Assembly: GCA_900767825.1 (NCBI GenBank)
Contig: CAAGAN010000037.1
Coordinates: 1-64,000, forward strand
Direction of reading: 5' to 3'
Source: Bacilli bacterium
Lineage (GTDB): Bacteria > Bacillota_I > Bacilli_A > RFN20 > CAG-826
Length of the DNA: 64,000 bases
Part shown: positions 16,586 to 26,800 of the stretch, in pieces
How positions within the stretch are numbered: the first letter of the stretch is position 1
Layout: each line of letters opens with the position of its first letter
The notes under the pieces: generated by a model
What the model saw: only the letters and a program-made list of their open reading frames with translations
Database searches by the model: none
Told to the model about the DNA's origin: nothing
Program-made: the position numbers and the translations under genes

Positions 16586-18993
16586 TTACTTAATTTCTCC
16601 AAATGCCAGATATCCTTGTTATATTCTTCAATCGTCCTATCGGAAGTGAAGTAGCCACTATTAGCAATATTTAGAATAGCGCTTCTAGCCCAATTAGATT
16701 CATCTTGATATCTTTGGTCAGCTTCTTGGCAAGCCTTGTTATAGGCGTTGAAGTCAGCCAAGACGAAGAATTGGTCATTCCTGGCCATTATTTCATCAAA
16801 TATCATCCTAAATCTATTGTTATCGCCTTTACACCATGGACCAGTGAACAATGAATCCATGATATTTTTGACCCTGATATCGGAATTATATATATCCCAA
16901 GGATTATAGCTTCCTTCATCTACCATCTTTTGGATTTCGTTTTCCTTTAGACCAAAGATGATTTCGTTTTCGTTTCCAGCAAAATCAGCGATTTCAATAT
17001 TAGCGCCGTCTAGAGTCCCTAAAGTAAGAGCACCATTCATCATTAACTTCATGTTAGAAGTACCAGAAGCTTCTTTTCCAGCAGTAGAGATTTGTTCGGA
17101 AATATCAGCGGCTGGGATAATCTTTTCAGCTAGTGATACTCCATAATTTTCGACAAAGACAATCTTGATGAATTTAGAAACCCTAGGATCTTCATCCACT
17201 ACCTTGGCTACTGCTAAAATAAGTTCAATAATCTTCTTCGCATAGACATAACTTGGAGCTGCTTTGGCTCCGAATATATATGTATGTGGAGTGATGGTAA
17301 ATGTTGGGTCTTCCTTAAGTTTTTGATATAGATACATTATATGGAAAAGGTTAAGGAGTTGTCTCTTATAGGCGTGTAATCTTTTGATTTGGACATCGAA
17401 GATAGAGCTTGGATCAACTTCAATTCCATAAGTCTTCTTGCAGAAAGAGGCAAAATCGACTTTGTTTTGATGCTTGATATCCATTATTTCCTTTTGAAAA
17501 TCTTTGTCGTCTGCAAATTTCTTCAACTTGCAAATTTCATGTTCAAAGTCTTTTCTCCAATTAGTCCCAATCTTTTTATCAATAGCAGAAGCTAATCTTG
17601 GGTTAGCATACATTAGCCACCTTCTATGGGTGACGCCATTGGTCTTGTTATTGAATTTATTTGGGAATAATTCATAGAAATCTTTGAATGTATATTCTTC
17701 AAGAATCTTTGTATGGATTTTAGCAACCCCATTAACAGAGAAACCAGTATAGATAGCCATATTCGTCATATGGATTTGGCCATCCTTGATTATCTGCATT
17801 TGATATCTAGCCGAATCAGAAACATTCTTTTCGGAAAGCAATATATTAAACCTACGGTTAATTTCCTCGATTATCATATAAACCCTAGGAACAAGATGCT
17901 GGACATATTGTACTGGCCATTTTTCAAGTGCCTCAGGCATGACTGTATGGTTAGTATAGGCAAACATCTTGGTAACAATATTCCAGGCTTCATCCCAACC
18001 ATATCCATATTCATCAAGCAAAAGTCTCATGGCTTCAGGAATAGCTAATATTGGGTGAGTATCGTTAAGCTGGAAGACATAGCTAGAAGCAAAATCATCT
18101 AGAGAACCATATCTTTGCTTATATGAACGCATGGCACTTTGAAGTCCGGCGGATACTAAGAAATATTGTTGCCTTAATCTAAGCATTCTGCCGTGTTCAG
18201 TTGAATCATCTGGATAAAGACCATGGCAAAGTTCTTTTAATGTATTTAGATAATCTTCGAAAGATTGATCAGTTGGAAGGTTATTCTCACTAGGTTCGGC
18301 TGACCATAACCTTAATGTATTAGCAACTCCATTCCTATATCCAGGGATAGATACATCATATGGAACGGCCCTGACATGGGTTGCATTTACTGTCCTTAGC
18401 CCATATCCGCCGTCTGGCTTTAGATATGTCTCGGCGTTGCCATAGAAACTAACTTCTACTGCATGCTTTGGCTTTCTTACTTCAAAGACAAAACCATTTG
18501 AAAGCCATTGGTCAGGAAGTTCTACTTGCTGGCCATTAACGAATTTTTGCCTAAAGAAACCATATTCATATCTAATGGTATTCCCATGTCCTGGATATCC
18601 TAAAGAGGCGATAGAATCAAGGAAACAAGCTGCTAATCTACCTAAGCCCCCATTGCCTAACCCGGCATCTGCTTCGATATCTTCAAGCTCTCCTATATCG
18701 ATTCCAAGCTCTTCTAAGCCGTCTCTAGCAACATCATAGATGCCAAGGTTTTGCATATTGGAAGTCATAAGTCTTCCCATAAGGAATTCCATGGAGAAAT
18801 AGATTAATTGCTTTTTATTATCCCTAAGTATTGATTCCCTAGATTCTCTCCATTCATGGCCGGCATAATCCCTAATCATCTCGCCGAGAATATCATATCT
18901 TTCGGTAATATGGCTATCATCGACGGCACGTCCATATTTTTCTTCTAGGCGCCTAGAAAACGTCGCCTTAAAATCTTCTTTATTATCAAACAT
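16582..18993 (-). CDS. glgP: glycogen/maltodextrin phosphorylase
   Basis: An 803-residue GT35 phosphorylase releasing glucose-1-phosphate from alpha-1,4-glucans. The PLP-lysine region EASGTSNMKLMMNGALTLG near residue 655 and the N-terminal GNGGLGRLAACF near 110 are intact, and length is typical. It starts 5 nt after the branching-enzyme stop with SD AAGGAG. It forms a glgB-glgP-dUTPase unit. No glgC or glgA lies in this window, so synthesis genes must be elsewhere or the store is made from maltodextrin. Confidence 0.95.
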   Translation of the reverse strand: MFDNKEDFKATFSRRLEEKYGRAVDDSHITERYDILGEMIRDYAGHEWRESRESILRDNKKQLIYFSMEFLMGRLMTSNMQNLGIYDVARDGLEELGIDIGELEDIEADAGLGNGGLGRLAACFLDSIASLGYPGHGNTIRYEYGFFRQKFVNGQQVELPDQWLSNGFVFEVRKPKHAVEVSFYGNAETYLKPDGGYGLRTVNATHVRAVPYDVSIPGYRNGVANTLRLWSAEPSENNLPTDQSFEDYLNTLKELCHGLYPDDSTEHGRMLRLRQQYFLVSAGLQSAMRSYKQRYGSLDDFASSYVFQLNDTHPILAIPEAMRLLLDEYGYGWDEAWNIVTKMFAYTNHTVMPEALEKWPVQYVQHLVPRVYMIIEEINRRFNILLSEKNVSDSARYQMQIIKDGQIHMTNMAIYTGFSVNGVAKIHTKILEEYTFKDFYELFPNKFNNKTNGVTHRRWLMYANPRLASAIDKKIGTNWRKDFEHEICKLKKFADDKDFQKEIMDIKHQNKVDFASFCKKTYGIEVDPSSIFDVQIKRLHAYKRQLLNLFHIMYLYQKLKEDPTFTITPHTYIFGAKAAPSYVYAKKIIELILAVAKVVDEDPRVSKFIKIVFVENYGVSLAEKIIPAADISEQISTAGKEASGTSNMKLMMNGALTLGTLDGANIEIADFAGNENEIIFGLKENEIQKMVDEGSYNPWDIYNSDIRVKNIMDSLFTGPWCKGDNNRFRMIFDEIMARNDQFFVLADFNAYNKACQEADQRYQDESNWARSAILNIANSGYFTSDRTIEEYNKDIWHLEKLSK

Positions 18994-18998
18994 ATTAT

Positions 18999-20957
18999 TT
19001 ATTTGCTCCTTTTTGTAGAGGTTCTCTTAGTTTTCTTAATTGTTTTAGTCTTTTTTGGTGTCGATTTTGCTTTTTTTGCAACTTTCAACTCATTGATAAT
19101 AGGGGAATTATCCTTTTTTGACAACAAAAAGAAGCAAGCCCCGAAAGAGGCTAGTTTGATATTTATGTGATAAGGCCTATCTTCTGGACCACCGGGATAG
19201 GTATGTTTTTTATCCCCATTATAGTTATTATACCCGCCATATACATCCTTATCGGAATTGAAAATTTCCTCAAATTCCCCTTCTTGGTAAGTACCTACAT
19301 CATAAGAATCATAATAATTTGGGGTCATATTGAAGACAAAAAGCATCACTTCATCCCCGAAATCACGTTCAAAGGCATAGACGCTTTGGGAAGAGTTATC
19401 GACCATTGTCCACCTAAAGTGGGCAGGATTATATTCTTCTTTATGCATCGCGATATGATATTTATATATAAGGTTAAGATCTCTACATAATCTTTTGATG
19501 GAATCATGTTTTGGGAATGACAAAAGATTCCACGGCAACGATTTATTCTCGTTCCATTCATCAAAAGAAGCTAATTCATTACCCATGAAATTAAGTTTCT
19601 TACCAGGATGGGCAAATTGATAGGCGTATAAATTACGTAATAAGGCAAATTTAGTTTCGTAATCGCCCCACATTTTGTTAATTATTGTCCCTTTGCCGTG
19701 AACTACTTCATCATGAGACAAAGGAAGCAAAAAATTCTCCGAGAAGAAATATGCCATCGAGAAATTAAGATCATTATGGTGATATTTCTTATATATTGGG
19801 TCTAATCCATAATATTTAAGGGTGTCATTCATCCAACCTAGATCCCATTTATAATCAAATCCAAGTCCCCCATATTCGATTGGATGGGTAACTTTGGTAA
19901 AGTCGGTTGAATCTTCTGCGATTGTCATTATTGAAGGATGGACATAATGGAGTTTGCCATTAAGTCTTCTAATAAATTCGGTCGCGCCGGTATTTTCTCC
20001 CTTAGATTTATCGCCATCCCAATAAACAATATTAGAAACCGCGTCGATACGGAGCCCATCGAAATGGAAATATTCTAGGAAATAATTCATCGCAGACATC
20101 AAGAATGAACGTACTGGATCTTTCCCTAAATCGAATTGGGCGCTTCCCCAAGGCGAGATTGTATGGTTAGGATCGCTATATTCATATAAACAAGTCCCAT
20201 CAAATTCACGCAAGGCATAAGAATCAGTCGCAAAATGAACTGGGGCAAAATCTAATATTACTCCAAATCCAGCCTTATGTAGTCTATTGACAAATGACAT
20301 CAATTGCTTTGGGTTTCCATATCTAGAATCTACTGAATAAAATCCAGTCGCCTGATATCCCCAGGAACCATCGAATGGATATTGAGTAATAGGCATGATT
20401 TCGACATGAGTATATCCATTTTCCTGTAAATATGGGATTAGATAATCCGCGACTTCTTCATAAGATGGGTAGCGTCCATCTATCTTTCCCTTCCAGGAAC
20501 CTAGATGGATTTCATATATCGACATGGCTTCATCGAAATTCCTGTTTCTTTTAGAGATGTATTCTTCATCATCCCAAGGGAAACCTTCTATTCCATATAG
20601 TCTAGAGCATGTCTGAGGACGGAACTCGCTATAGAAAGCAAAAGGATCAGCCTTATCTACATATACTCCTTTAGCGTTCTTGAAATGGTATTTATAAGAT
20701 TGGTATTCCCTTAAATCAGGGATAAAAGTCTCAAATACACCACATGGATCAACCTTATCCATCTTGTTGACCCTGACATCCCATCCATTCCATTCTCCAA
20801 TGACGGAAACATCCTCTGCCATCGGGGCATATAGACGGAACATAACCCCATTAACTTTCTTTCTTTTTATAGTTTTTGTAACAAAATGGGCACCAAAATA
20901 TTCATAAGCATTAATGCATTGGCCCATCAAATAGTCATAAAGCAAACCGTATGCCAT
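18999..20957 (-). CDS. glgB: 1,4-alpha-glucan branching enzyme with basic tail
   Basis: A 652-residue enzyme: CBM48-like domain (about 35-125), then the GH13 branching-enzyme barrel with nucleophile in DGLRIDAVSN near 301, acid/base Glu in TIAEDST near 345 and LPLSHDEVVHGK near 413. It forms alpha-1,6 branches in glycogen. The last about 28 residues are a Lys/Thr/Ser/Arg tail absent from typical GlgB. SD TAGGAG precedes the ATG. Possible promoter on the minus strand: TATAAT at 20977-20982 with a weak -35 TTAAAT 17 nt upstream. Confidence 0.94.
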   Translation of the reverse strand: MAYGLLYDYLMGQCINAYEYFGAHFVTKTIKRKKVNGVMFRLYAPMAEDVSVIGEWNGWDVRVNKMDKVDPCGVFETFIPDLREYQSYKYHFKNAKGVYVDKADPFAFYSEFRPQTCSRLYGIEGFPWDDEEYISKRNRNFDEAMSIYEIHLGSWKGKIDGRYPSYEEVADYLIPYLQENGYTHVEIMPITQYPFDGSWGYQATGFYSVDSRYGNPKQLMSFVNRLHKAGFGVILDFAPVHFATDSYALREFDGTCLYEYSDPNHTISPWGSAQFDLGKDPVRSFLMSAMNYFLEYFHFDGLRIDAVSNIVYWDGDKSKGENTGATEFIRRLNGKLHYVHPSIMTIAEDSTDFTKVTHPIEYGGLGFDYKWDLGWMNDTLKYYGLDPIYKKYHHNDLNFSMAYFFSENFLLPLSHDEVVHGKGTIINKMWGDYETKFALLRNLYAYQFAHPGKKLNFMGNELASFDEWNENKSLPWNLLSFPKHDSIKRLCRDLNLIYKYHIAMHKEEYNPAHFRWTMVDNSSQSVYAFERDFGDEVMLFVFNMTPNYYDSYDVGTYQEGEFEEIFNSDKDVYGGYNNYNGDKKHTYPGGPEDRPYHINIKLASFGACFFLLSKKDNSPIINELKVAKKAKSTPKKTKTIKKTKRTSTKRSK

Positions 20958-21046
20958 AATTTTCTCCTACGCGGTGATTATAAACCATTGTTTATCAATA
21001 TTTAACGTTACTTTTTTAATTTTGGTCAAAATATGGGTTTTTAGAG

Positions 21047-21075
21047 TTAAATAAACTAGAAGAAAATGTTATAGT
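21047..21075 (+). promoter_or_regulatory. candidate promoter of ackA
   Basis: TTAAAT (21047-21052) - 17 nt - TATAGT (21070-21075), with SD AGAGG just before the ATG at 21106. The -35 is weak. Confidence 0.4.
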
Positions 21076-21105
21076 AAGTCGCATTAAAAAAGAGGTTTAG
21101 AAACA

Positions 21106-22287
21106 ATGTTTAAAGTTATTTCGGTCAACGCCGGTTCAAGTTCGCTTAAATATAAGCTATTCGAGATGCCAGAAGAAAAAGTACTTTGTTCAGGAATTGC
21201 CGATAGAATTGGCCATGAAGATGGTATTTTTAAGATTAAGTTCAATGGGGAAGAACATAAAGATGTCTTACCTATAATGGACCATGCTAGAGGGGTTGAA
21301 TTATTACTTGAAGCCCTAACTAAGTACAACATCATCTCAAGTTTAGATGAAATTAAATGCGTCGGACATAGAGTTGTCCAAGGTGGCAAATATTTCTCCC
21401 ATTCAGTCGATTTCGATGATGATTCAGAAGCAAAGATTACTAAGCTAATCCCGCTTGACCCACTTCATGCTCCAGCCCACTTAGTCGGCTACCATGCTTT
21501 TAAGAAAGCCTTGCCAAATGTCCCTGAAATCGCAGTATTCGATACAGCCTTCCACCAAACTATGGAAGCAGAAGACTATACATATCCAATTCCATATGAA
21601 TTAGCAGAGAAATATGACTGCAGAAGATATGGTGCTCATGGTACTAGCCATGCTTATCTAGCTAGAAAAGGAAAAGAAGACTTTGGTGCTAATAGAATCA
21701 TCTCTTGCCATATTGGATCAGGCGCTTCTTTATGTGCTATTAAAGATGGCAAATGCATCGCTACTTCCATGGGATTAACTCCATTAGGTGGAGTAATGAT
21801 GGGCACTAGGACTGGTGATTTAGATCCTTCTGTAATGGATTATCTATGCACCTGCACCGGCAAAAATGTCGATGAAATGTATGATATCTTCAATAAGAAG
21901 AGCGGCTTCCTTGGTATGACCGGTATATCTAATGATACTAGAGATATCGAAGAAGCAATCGAACAAGGTAATCCTAGAGCCAAATTAGCAGGAGATGTCT
22001 TCTCTAGGACTGTTGCTAATTTCATTGGTTCATATTTTGTTAGATTAGGTGGAGCCGATTTAATAATATTCTCTGCTGGAATCGGCGAGAATGCCCCTTA
22101 TTTCCGTAAAGAGATATTGCAAAGAGTCGAAGAAGCTCTTGGACTTGATATCGATTATGAACTAAACGAAAAAGTTAGAGGCAAGGAAGTATTGATTTCT
22201 AAACCTGACTCTAAGATTAAAGTTGCAATCATCCCAACCGACGAAGAAGTCATGATTGCAAGGGACTGCTACGAAAGGATTAAGTAA
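21106..22287 (+). CDS. ackA: acetate kinase
   Basis: A 393-residue ASKHA-fold kinase converting acetyl phosphate and ADP to acetate and ATP. Family signatures: VNAGSSSLKYKLFEM at the N-terminus, FDTAFHQTM near 145, RRYGAHGTSH near 172, HIGSGASLCAI near 203 and FSAGIGENAP near 323. It is the substrate-level ATP step of fermentation; pta is not adjacent. Its stop codon overlaps the start of the DHH gene by 1 nt (TAATG), so the two are co-translated. Confidence 0.96.
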   Translation: MFKVISVNAGSSSLKYKLFEMPEEKVLCSGIADRIGHEDGIFKIKFNGEEHKDVLPIMDHARGVELLLEALTKYNIISSLDEIKCVGHRVVQGGKYFSHSVDFDDDSEAKITKLIPLDPLHAPAHLVGYHAFKKALPNVPEIAVFDTAFHQTMEAEDYTYPIPYELAEKYDCRRYGAHGTSHAYLARKGKEDFGANRIISCHIGSGASLCAIKDGKCIATSMGLTPLGGVMMGTRTGDLDPSVMDYLCTCTGKNVDEMYDIFNKKSGFLGMTGISNDTRDIEEAIEQGNPRAKLAGDVFSRTVANFIGSYFVRLGGADLIIFSAGIGENAPYFRKEILQRVEEALGLDIDYELNEKVRGKEVLISKPDSKIKVAIIPTDEEVMIARDCYERIK

Positions 22288-23294
22288 TGAAGAATACCCT
22301 TAACCCCGAAATAAAGGAATATTACAAAGCACACAAAAAAATATATAACTCAATATATAGGGCGATAGAAAGATACGATAGAATCGTTATTTTCCGTCAT
22401 ATAAAACCAGATTTTGATGCAATGGGAACCCAAATGGGGCTATATACATTCATCAAAGATAATTTCCCAAACAAGGAAATCCATTTTGTTGGGGATAATC
22501 ATGTAACCTTTACTCCAAGATTATTCCCTGTAACAGAAACATTGAATAATGAATGGTTCAAGGGTGGCAATTTCTTAGCCATCATTTGCGATGTCGGCGA
22601 TCATGAGCGTATTGCTGACCCTAGATATAAAAGTGCCAAATACAAAATCAAGATTGACCACCACCCATGCAAAAAAGAAATTGCTAGGGCATCTTTATTA
22701 GATACTAGTTCCGCCAGTGCTTCCGAACTTGCTGCTGATATTTGTTTAAACTGGAAAAACAAGATAATGAGCAAAGAAGCTGCCAGGTATTTCTATATCG
22801 GTATAGTTGGAGATTCAGGAAGATTTATGTATTCTTCCACTTCTACCCATACTTTTGCAGTCGCAGAAGAACTTATCAAGAAGGGAATTGATATACATTC
22901 GATATATCTAGAGATGTATGAAAAGAATATAGATTCGCTTAGATCGCAAGCCTATGTTCTTTCTAATTTCAAAGTATCCACTCATGGAGTTGCCTATTAT
23001 TTACTTCCCTGCGATGTCCAAAATGACCTCAAGATTACTCCTGAACAAGGAAAAGAAAACGTCAACATGTTCTCAAATATTGCAGGAATCAATGCCTGGT
23101 GTTCGATTACTGAAGACCCAAATCCAAAAGATTATTGCTGGAGGATATCGATTAGGTCAAAAGAAAAGGATATTTCTGGAGTCGCCAATAAATATGAAGG
23201 TGGCGGACATGCCCAGGCTAGCGGGGCCAAGATAAAAGATCTTACCAAGCTAGATGAATTCATCGCTGATTTAGACGCTTTATTCATTGAATAA
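22287..23294 (+). CDS. DHH/DHHA1 phosphoesterase, NrnA-like
   Basis: A 335-residue bifunctional oligoribonuclease/pAp-phosphatase type protein. DHH motifs: RHIKPDFDAMG near 37-47, CDVGDH near 104-109 and the signature DHHPC near 124. The C-terminal DHHA1 motif is GGGHAQASGAKI near 312. NrnA-class enzymes recycle nanoRNA and 3'-phosphoadenosine 5'-phosphate in Bacillota. In the first motif Arg and Phe replace the more usual His and Gly (xHxxPDGDA). Coupling to ackA is by a 1-nt overlap. Confidence 0.88.
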   Translation: MKNTLNPEIKEYYKAHKKIYNSIYRAIERYDRIVIFRHIKPDFDAMGTQMGLYTFIKDNFPNKEIHFVGDNHVTFTPRLFPVTETLNNEWFKGGNFLAIICDVGDHERIADPRYKSAKYKIKIDHHPCKKEIARASLLDTSSASASELAADICLNWKNKIMSKEAARYFYIGIVGDSGRFMYSSTSTHTFAVAEELIKKGIDIHSIYLEMYEKNIDSLRSQAYVLSNFKVSTHGVAYYLLPCDVQNDLKITPEQGKENVNMFSNIAGINAWCSITEDPNPKDYCWRISIRSKEKDISGVANKYEGGGHAQASGAKIKDLTKLDEFIADLDALFIE

Positions 23295-23302
23295 GATAAA
23301 TT

Positions 23303-23331
23303 ACGGCTTAGATAATCCTAAGTCGTTTTTA
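23303..23331 (+). terminator. terminator of the ackA-nrnA unit
   Basis: ACGGCTTAG / CTAAGTCGT, 9-bp stem with one G-U, loop of 6 nt, then T-run. Confidence 0.85.
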
Positions 23332-23469
23332 TTTAGGGCTCTTTCAAAAAAACTATAAATAATATGTAAATTCCGTGCATTCGGTATTTTATAAAAAAAA
23401 GATTGTGCTAACATGTTTTTAGTTAGATTTAAGCCGATATTCTATATTGACATTTAGAAAGGACAATCT

Positions 23470-23645
23470 ATGAAAAAATCCACCTATTCTTCGTCTCTCT
23501 AGTAGCAATTGCCTGCTTTTTGATTTTAAGTGGCGCTATCGTACTTGCCAATGGTGCAATGTCAACATCTATTGCATTCTTTGTTTCTGGTGGCGTTGCT
23601 GGCTTAGCAGGATTAATTGGATTACTAGTCGGTCCAAAAGAATAA
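23470..23645 (+). pseudogene. 58-residue Gly-rich small membrane protein, frameshifted in an A-tract
   Basis: An ATG at 23470 with SD AAAGGA opens a frame that stops after 10 codons. If one A is added to the A6 run at 23473-23478, the frame continues for 58 residues: MKKIHLFFVSLVAIACFLIL, then a short polar turn and a second glycine-rich helix with GGVAGLAGLIGLLVG, ending in PKE before TAA at 23643. The restored product has two membrane helices. A good terminator follows, so this is a complete small gene unit with a 1-nt deletion, a sequencing or assembly indel, or a slippage-controlled gene. Confidence 0.65.
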
Positions 23646-23660
23646 ATAAAACGTTTAAGC

Positions 23661-23692
23661 AAAGATGGGCATTCGAAAGAGTGCCCATCTTT
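23661..23692 (+). terminator. terminator of the small membrane gene
   Basis: AAAGATGGGCA / TGCCCATCTTT, perfect 11-bp stem with a 10-nt loop; the U-tract is short. Near-symmetrical arms could serve both strands. Confidence 0.8.
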
Positions 23693-23812
23693 AATTATTT
23701 CCAAAGGTTATTGCAGTTTTTAAAAATCCGCATTCTCAACATCATTCTTCGGAAGATTTTTTATTTAGGGCTTTATTAACAAAGTGAGATTTTAATGCGC
23801 TTAGATTAAGTC

Positions 23813-23818
23813 TATAAT
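23813..23818 (+). promoter_or_regulatory. start-proximal -10 box of dnaE
   Basis: TATAAT ends 10 nt before the dnaE ATG. An SD-like AAGAGGA lies in the gap, but a start at the usual distance would leave most of it outside the mRNA, so either the box is chance or the transcript is almost leaderless. Confidence 0.4.
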
Positions 23819-23828
23819 TTAAGAGGAC

Positions 23829-26800
23829 ATGAATTACTTACCTTTGCATATATATTCAGGATATTCCTATCTAAAAAGCGCTCTTTCGATGGAGAAGCTT
23901 TTTGCAATGTATATAAAGAAGGGATATAGGTATGCTCCAATATGTGATTTTAATTCCATTAGCGGTTTTCCTGAATTAACTAATTATGCAAAGCAATATA
24001 ACTTAATCCCAATATACGGGATGGAAAGTGTCGTTTCTTCTTATCACGTCTGCTTCTTTATTAAAAATGAGGTTGGATATAAGAACCTGCTTAGGATCAT
24101 TTATTTATCATCCAAGCAATCCTTAACCGGATTAGATATATCTTCATTAAGTGAAGGTTTAATCCTAATTATCGATGGATATAAAGGGAAGTTAAAAGAA
24201 AGCATAATAAATAAAGATAGGAATCTATCTATTGATTTAGTTACTAATTTCTCTTCTTTTAAAGAAACTTATATAGGTATTCCTTATTTAAAAGATAATC
24301 CTAGTTACATCACTTCTTTAAGGGAATTTGCCTCTAAATACACTTATCTAAGCGTGGCTTTCCCTTTTGTTGCATATCCTAAAAGTAACGATGCGATTTC
24401 TTTGGAGATACTTTCTTCTATCGAAAATGGAAATAAATTAAAAGATAAAGAACTTCAAGGGGACCTATATTTCTTAGAAGATGAGATTTTATCGAGTTAT
24501 TTTAATGAAGATGAACTATTTAGCTGCAAGAAAATAGCAGAATCCACTTCTTTTTCTTTCTATCAAAAGCGTGGCAAACTTCCTCATTTTGAGAATGACT
24601 TGAATCTAACTTCTAGTGAATACCTAGCTAAATTAGCATATGAAGGGTTATCTTCTAGAATTGGAAATATCTCCGAGCAATATAAATCTAGACTTGATTA
24701 TGAATTAAAAACAATTGATGAGATGGGATATTCTGATTATTTCCTTATCGTTAATGATTATTGTAAGAAGGCTAAAGAAAAAGGAATCCTAGTTGGTCCA
24801 GGAAGAGGATCTAGTGCAGGTTCGTTGGTATCTTTCTCTTTGGGGATAGTAAAAGCCGACCCGATTAAATATGGGTTATTGTTTGAAAGATTTTTAAATC
24901 CTAGCAGGGCTAGTATGCCTGATATTGATATGGACTTCGAAGATATTAGAAGAGAAGAAGTCATTTCCTATCTCAAAGAAAAATATGGGAATGATAAAGT
25001 TGCCCATATCCAGGTCATACAGACCCTGGGTCCAAAAGCAAGTTTGCATGATATTGGAAGAGTATATGATTTTGAGCCTAGGGAAATTGATTTAATCGCA
25101 AAGACTATCAATAATTCAAAATGGTCATTAAGAGAGAATTACAAGAAAAACAATCAATTTAGGAATCTAGTTGATTCAGATAATTATTACTTATCCATAG
25201 TTTCTTTAGCATCCAAGATTGAAGGACTTCCCCGTCAAGAAGGCATCCATCCTTCTGGAGTTATCCTAAATGGGGAGCCTTTATATAATGATGTACCTAT
25301 TAAAGATAATGACGGGGATGAACTTATTACATTTGAAGGAAGCCCATTAGAAAAGCAAGGCTTCCTTAAGATGGATTTATTAGGCATTAGGTATTTGACT
25401 ACTATCCATAATTGCCTTGATTTAATCAAGTCTAAAAGAGGGATTTCTATTAATTATGAAGATATCCCTTATGAAGATCCGAATGCGATTAAATTAGTTA
25501 GGGAAAATAAGACCGTTGGGATATTCCAGCTTGAAGGAAAGGGCATGAATAATGCAATTTCCATATTGGAGCCAACTTCTTTTGATGACATAGTCGCTCT
25601 TATTGCCTTATATAGGCCTGGTCCAATGGGATTTATCTCTACCTATGCAAAAAGAAAGAAAGGTATAGAGAGAACCTATTATATTAATAAGGAAGTAGAA
25701 GAAATATTATCCCCTACTTATGGAATTATTGTCTATCAAGAGCAAATCATGCTTCTTGCAATGAAGATGGCTTCTTTTAGCCTTGGCGAGGCTGATTTAT
25801 TTAGGCGTGCCATCTCTAAAAAAGACCAATTACAACTTAAATCACTTCAAGACAAATTCATCAATGGGTGCCTAAATTCAGGTTATAGCAAGGAAGTTGC
25901 CCTTAAGACATTCGAGCAAATTTATAAATTTGCTTCCTATGGATTTAATAAGTCCCATTCAGTTTCTTATGCCATACTTCTACTCCAGATGGCTTATCTA
26001 AAATATTATTACAAAGAAGAATTCTATAGTGCTTATCTTTCTACTCTTGCATTTAGCGATCCTAAATTCAAATCTGCCTATCTAGAGGCCAAAAGAATGG
26101 GGATTAGTTTCCTTTCTCCCGATATAAACAAGGCGACTAATTATTTCTTGCCTCTAGAAGATAATAAGATAATGTTCCCTTTATCTAATCTAGGATTAGT
26201 AAGTTCTACTTCTTTATCTAGATTAGTAGTTCTCGAAAGGGAACAAAATGGACCTTATAAGAATCTATTTGATTTCGCCTGTAGGAATAAAGGACATGGG
26301 TTGAAACTAGATTCATTCCTAAAATATATCGATGCAGGGTGTTTCGATTCCTTCCCTTTAAATAGGCCTAGCAAGAGGTTAAATGCCCCAAATATCATTA
26401 ATTATGCCGACATGATGGTTGCTGAAGATGGGACTAGTTTGCTAGATTTAGATTTCCCTTATCCTGAATTAAAGTCCATTAGGGATGACAAAGTCAATGA
26501 CCTTCTATACGAAAAAGAGGCTCTAGGAGTAATTTTGTCATCTTCATTGCTAGAAACTAAAAAAGAGATAATCGAAAAGGAAAAGGCGATTAACCTAGAT
26601 GATATAGATAATAAGAAGGAATTTGTTACAGTCGGTATAGTTTCTTTAGTCAAGGCAATCGTAACTAAAAAAGGTAGCAGGATGGCTTTCCTAAGTGTCT
26701 ATAACGGCACAACTTCAGTTGAATTCACCCTTTTCCCAAATGTCTATGATGTTGCTTATCCTATATTAAAAGAAGGTAACACCATATTGCTAAAAGGTCA

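Noticed and set aside
23468..23704. 78-codon minus-strand frame opposite the small membrane gene
   Set aside because: It runs antisense through a perfect terminator stem and the SD-led small gene, and has no SD of its own.
23326..23772. 15-bp direct repeat TTTTTATTTAGGGCT at 23326-23340 and 23758-23772 flanking the frameshifted gene
   Set aside because: Half of it is a T-tract, one copy is part of a terminator tail, and no other mobile-element feature (inverted repeats, transposase) is present; chance is likely.
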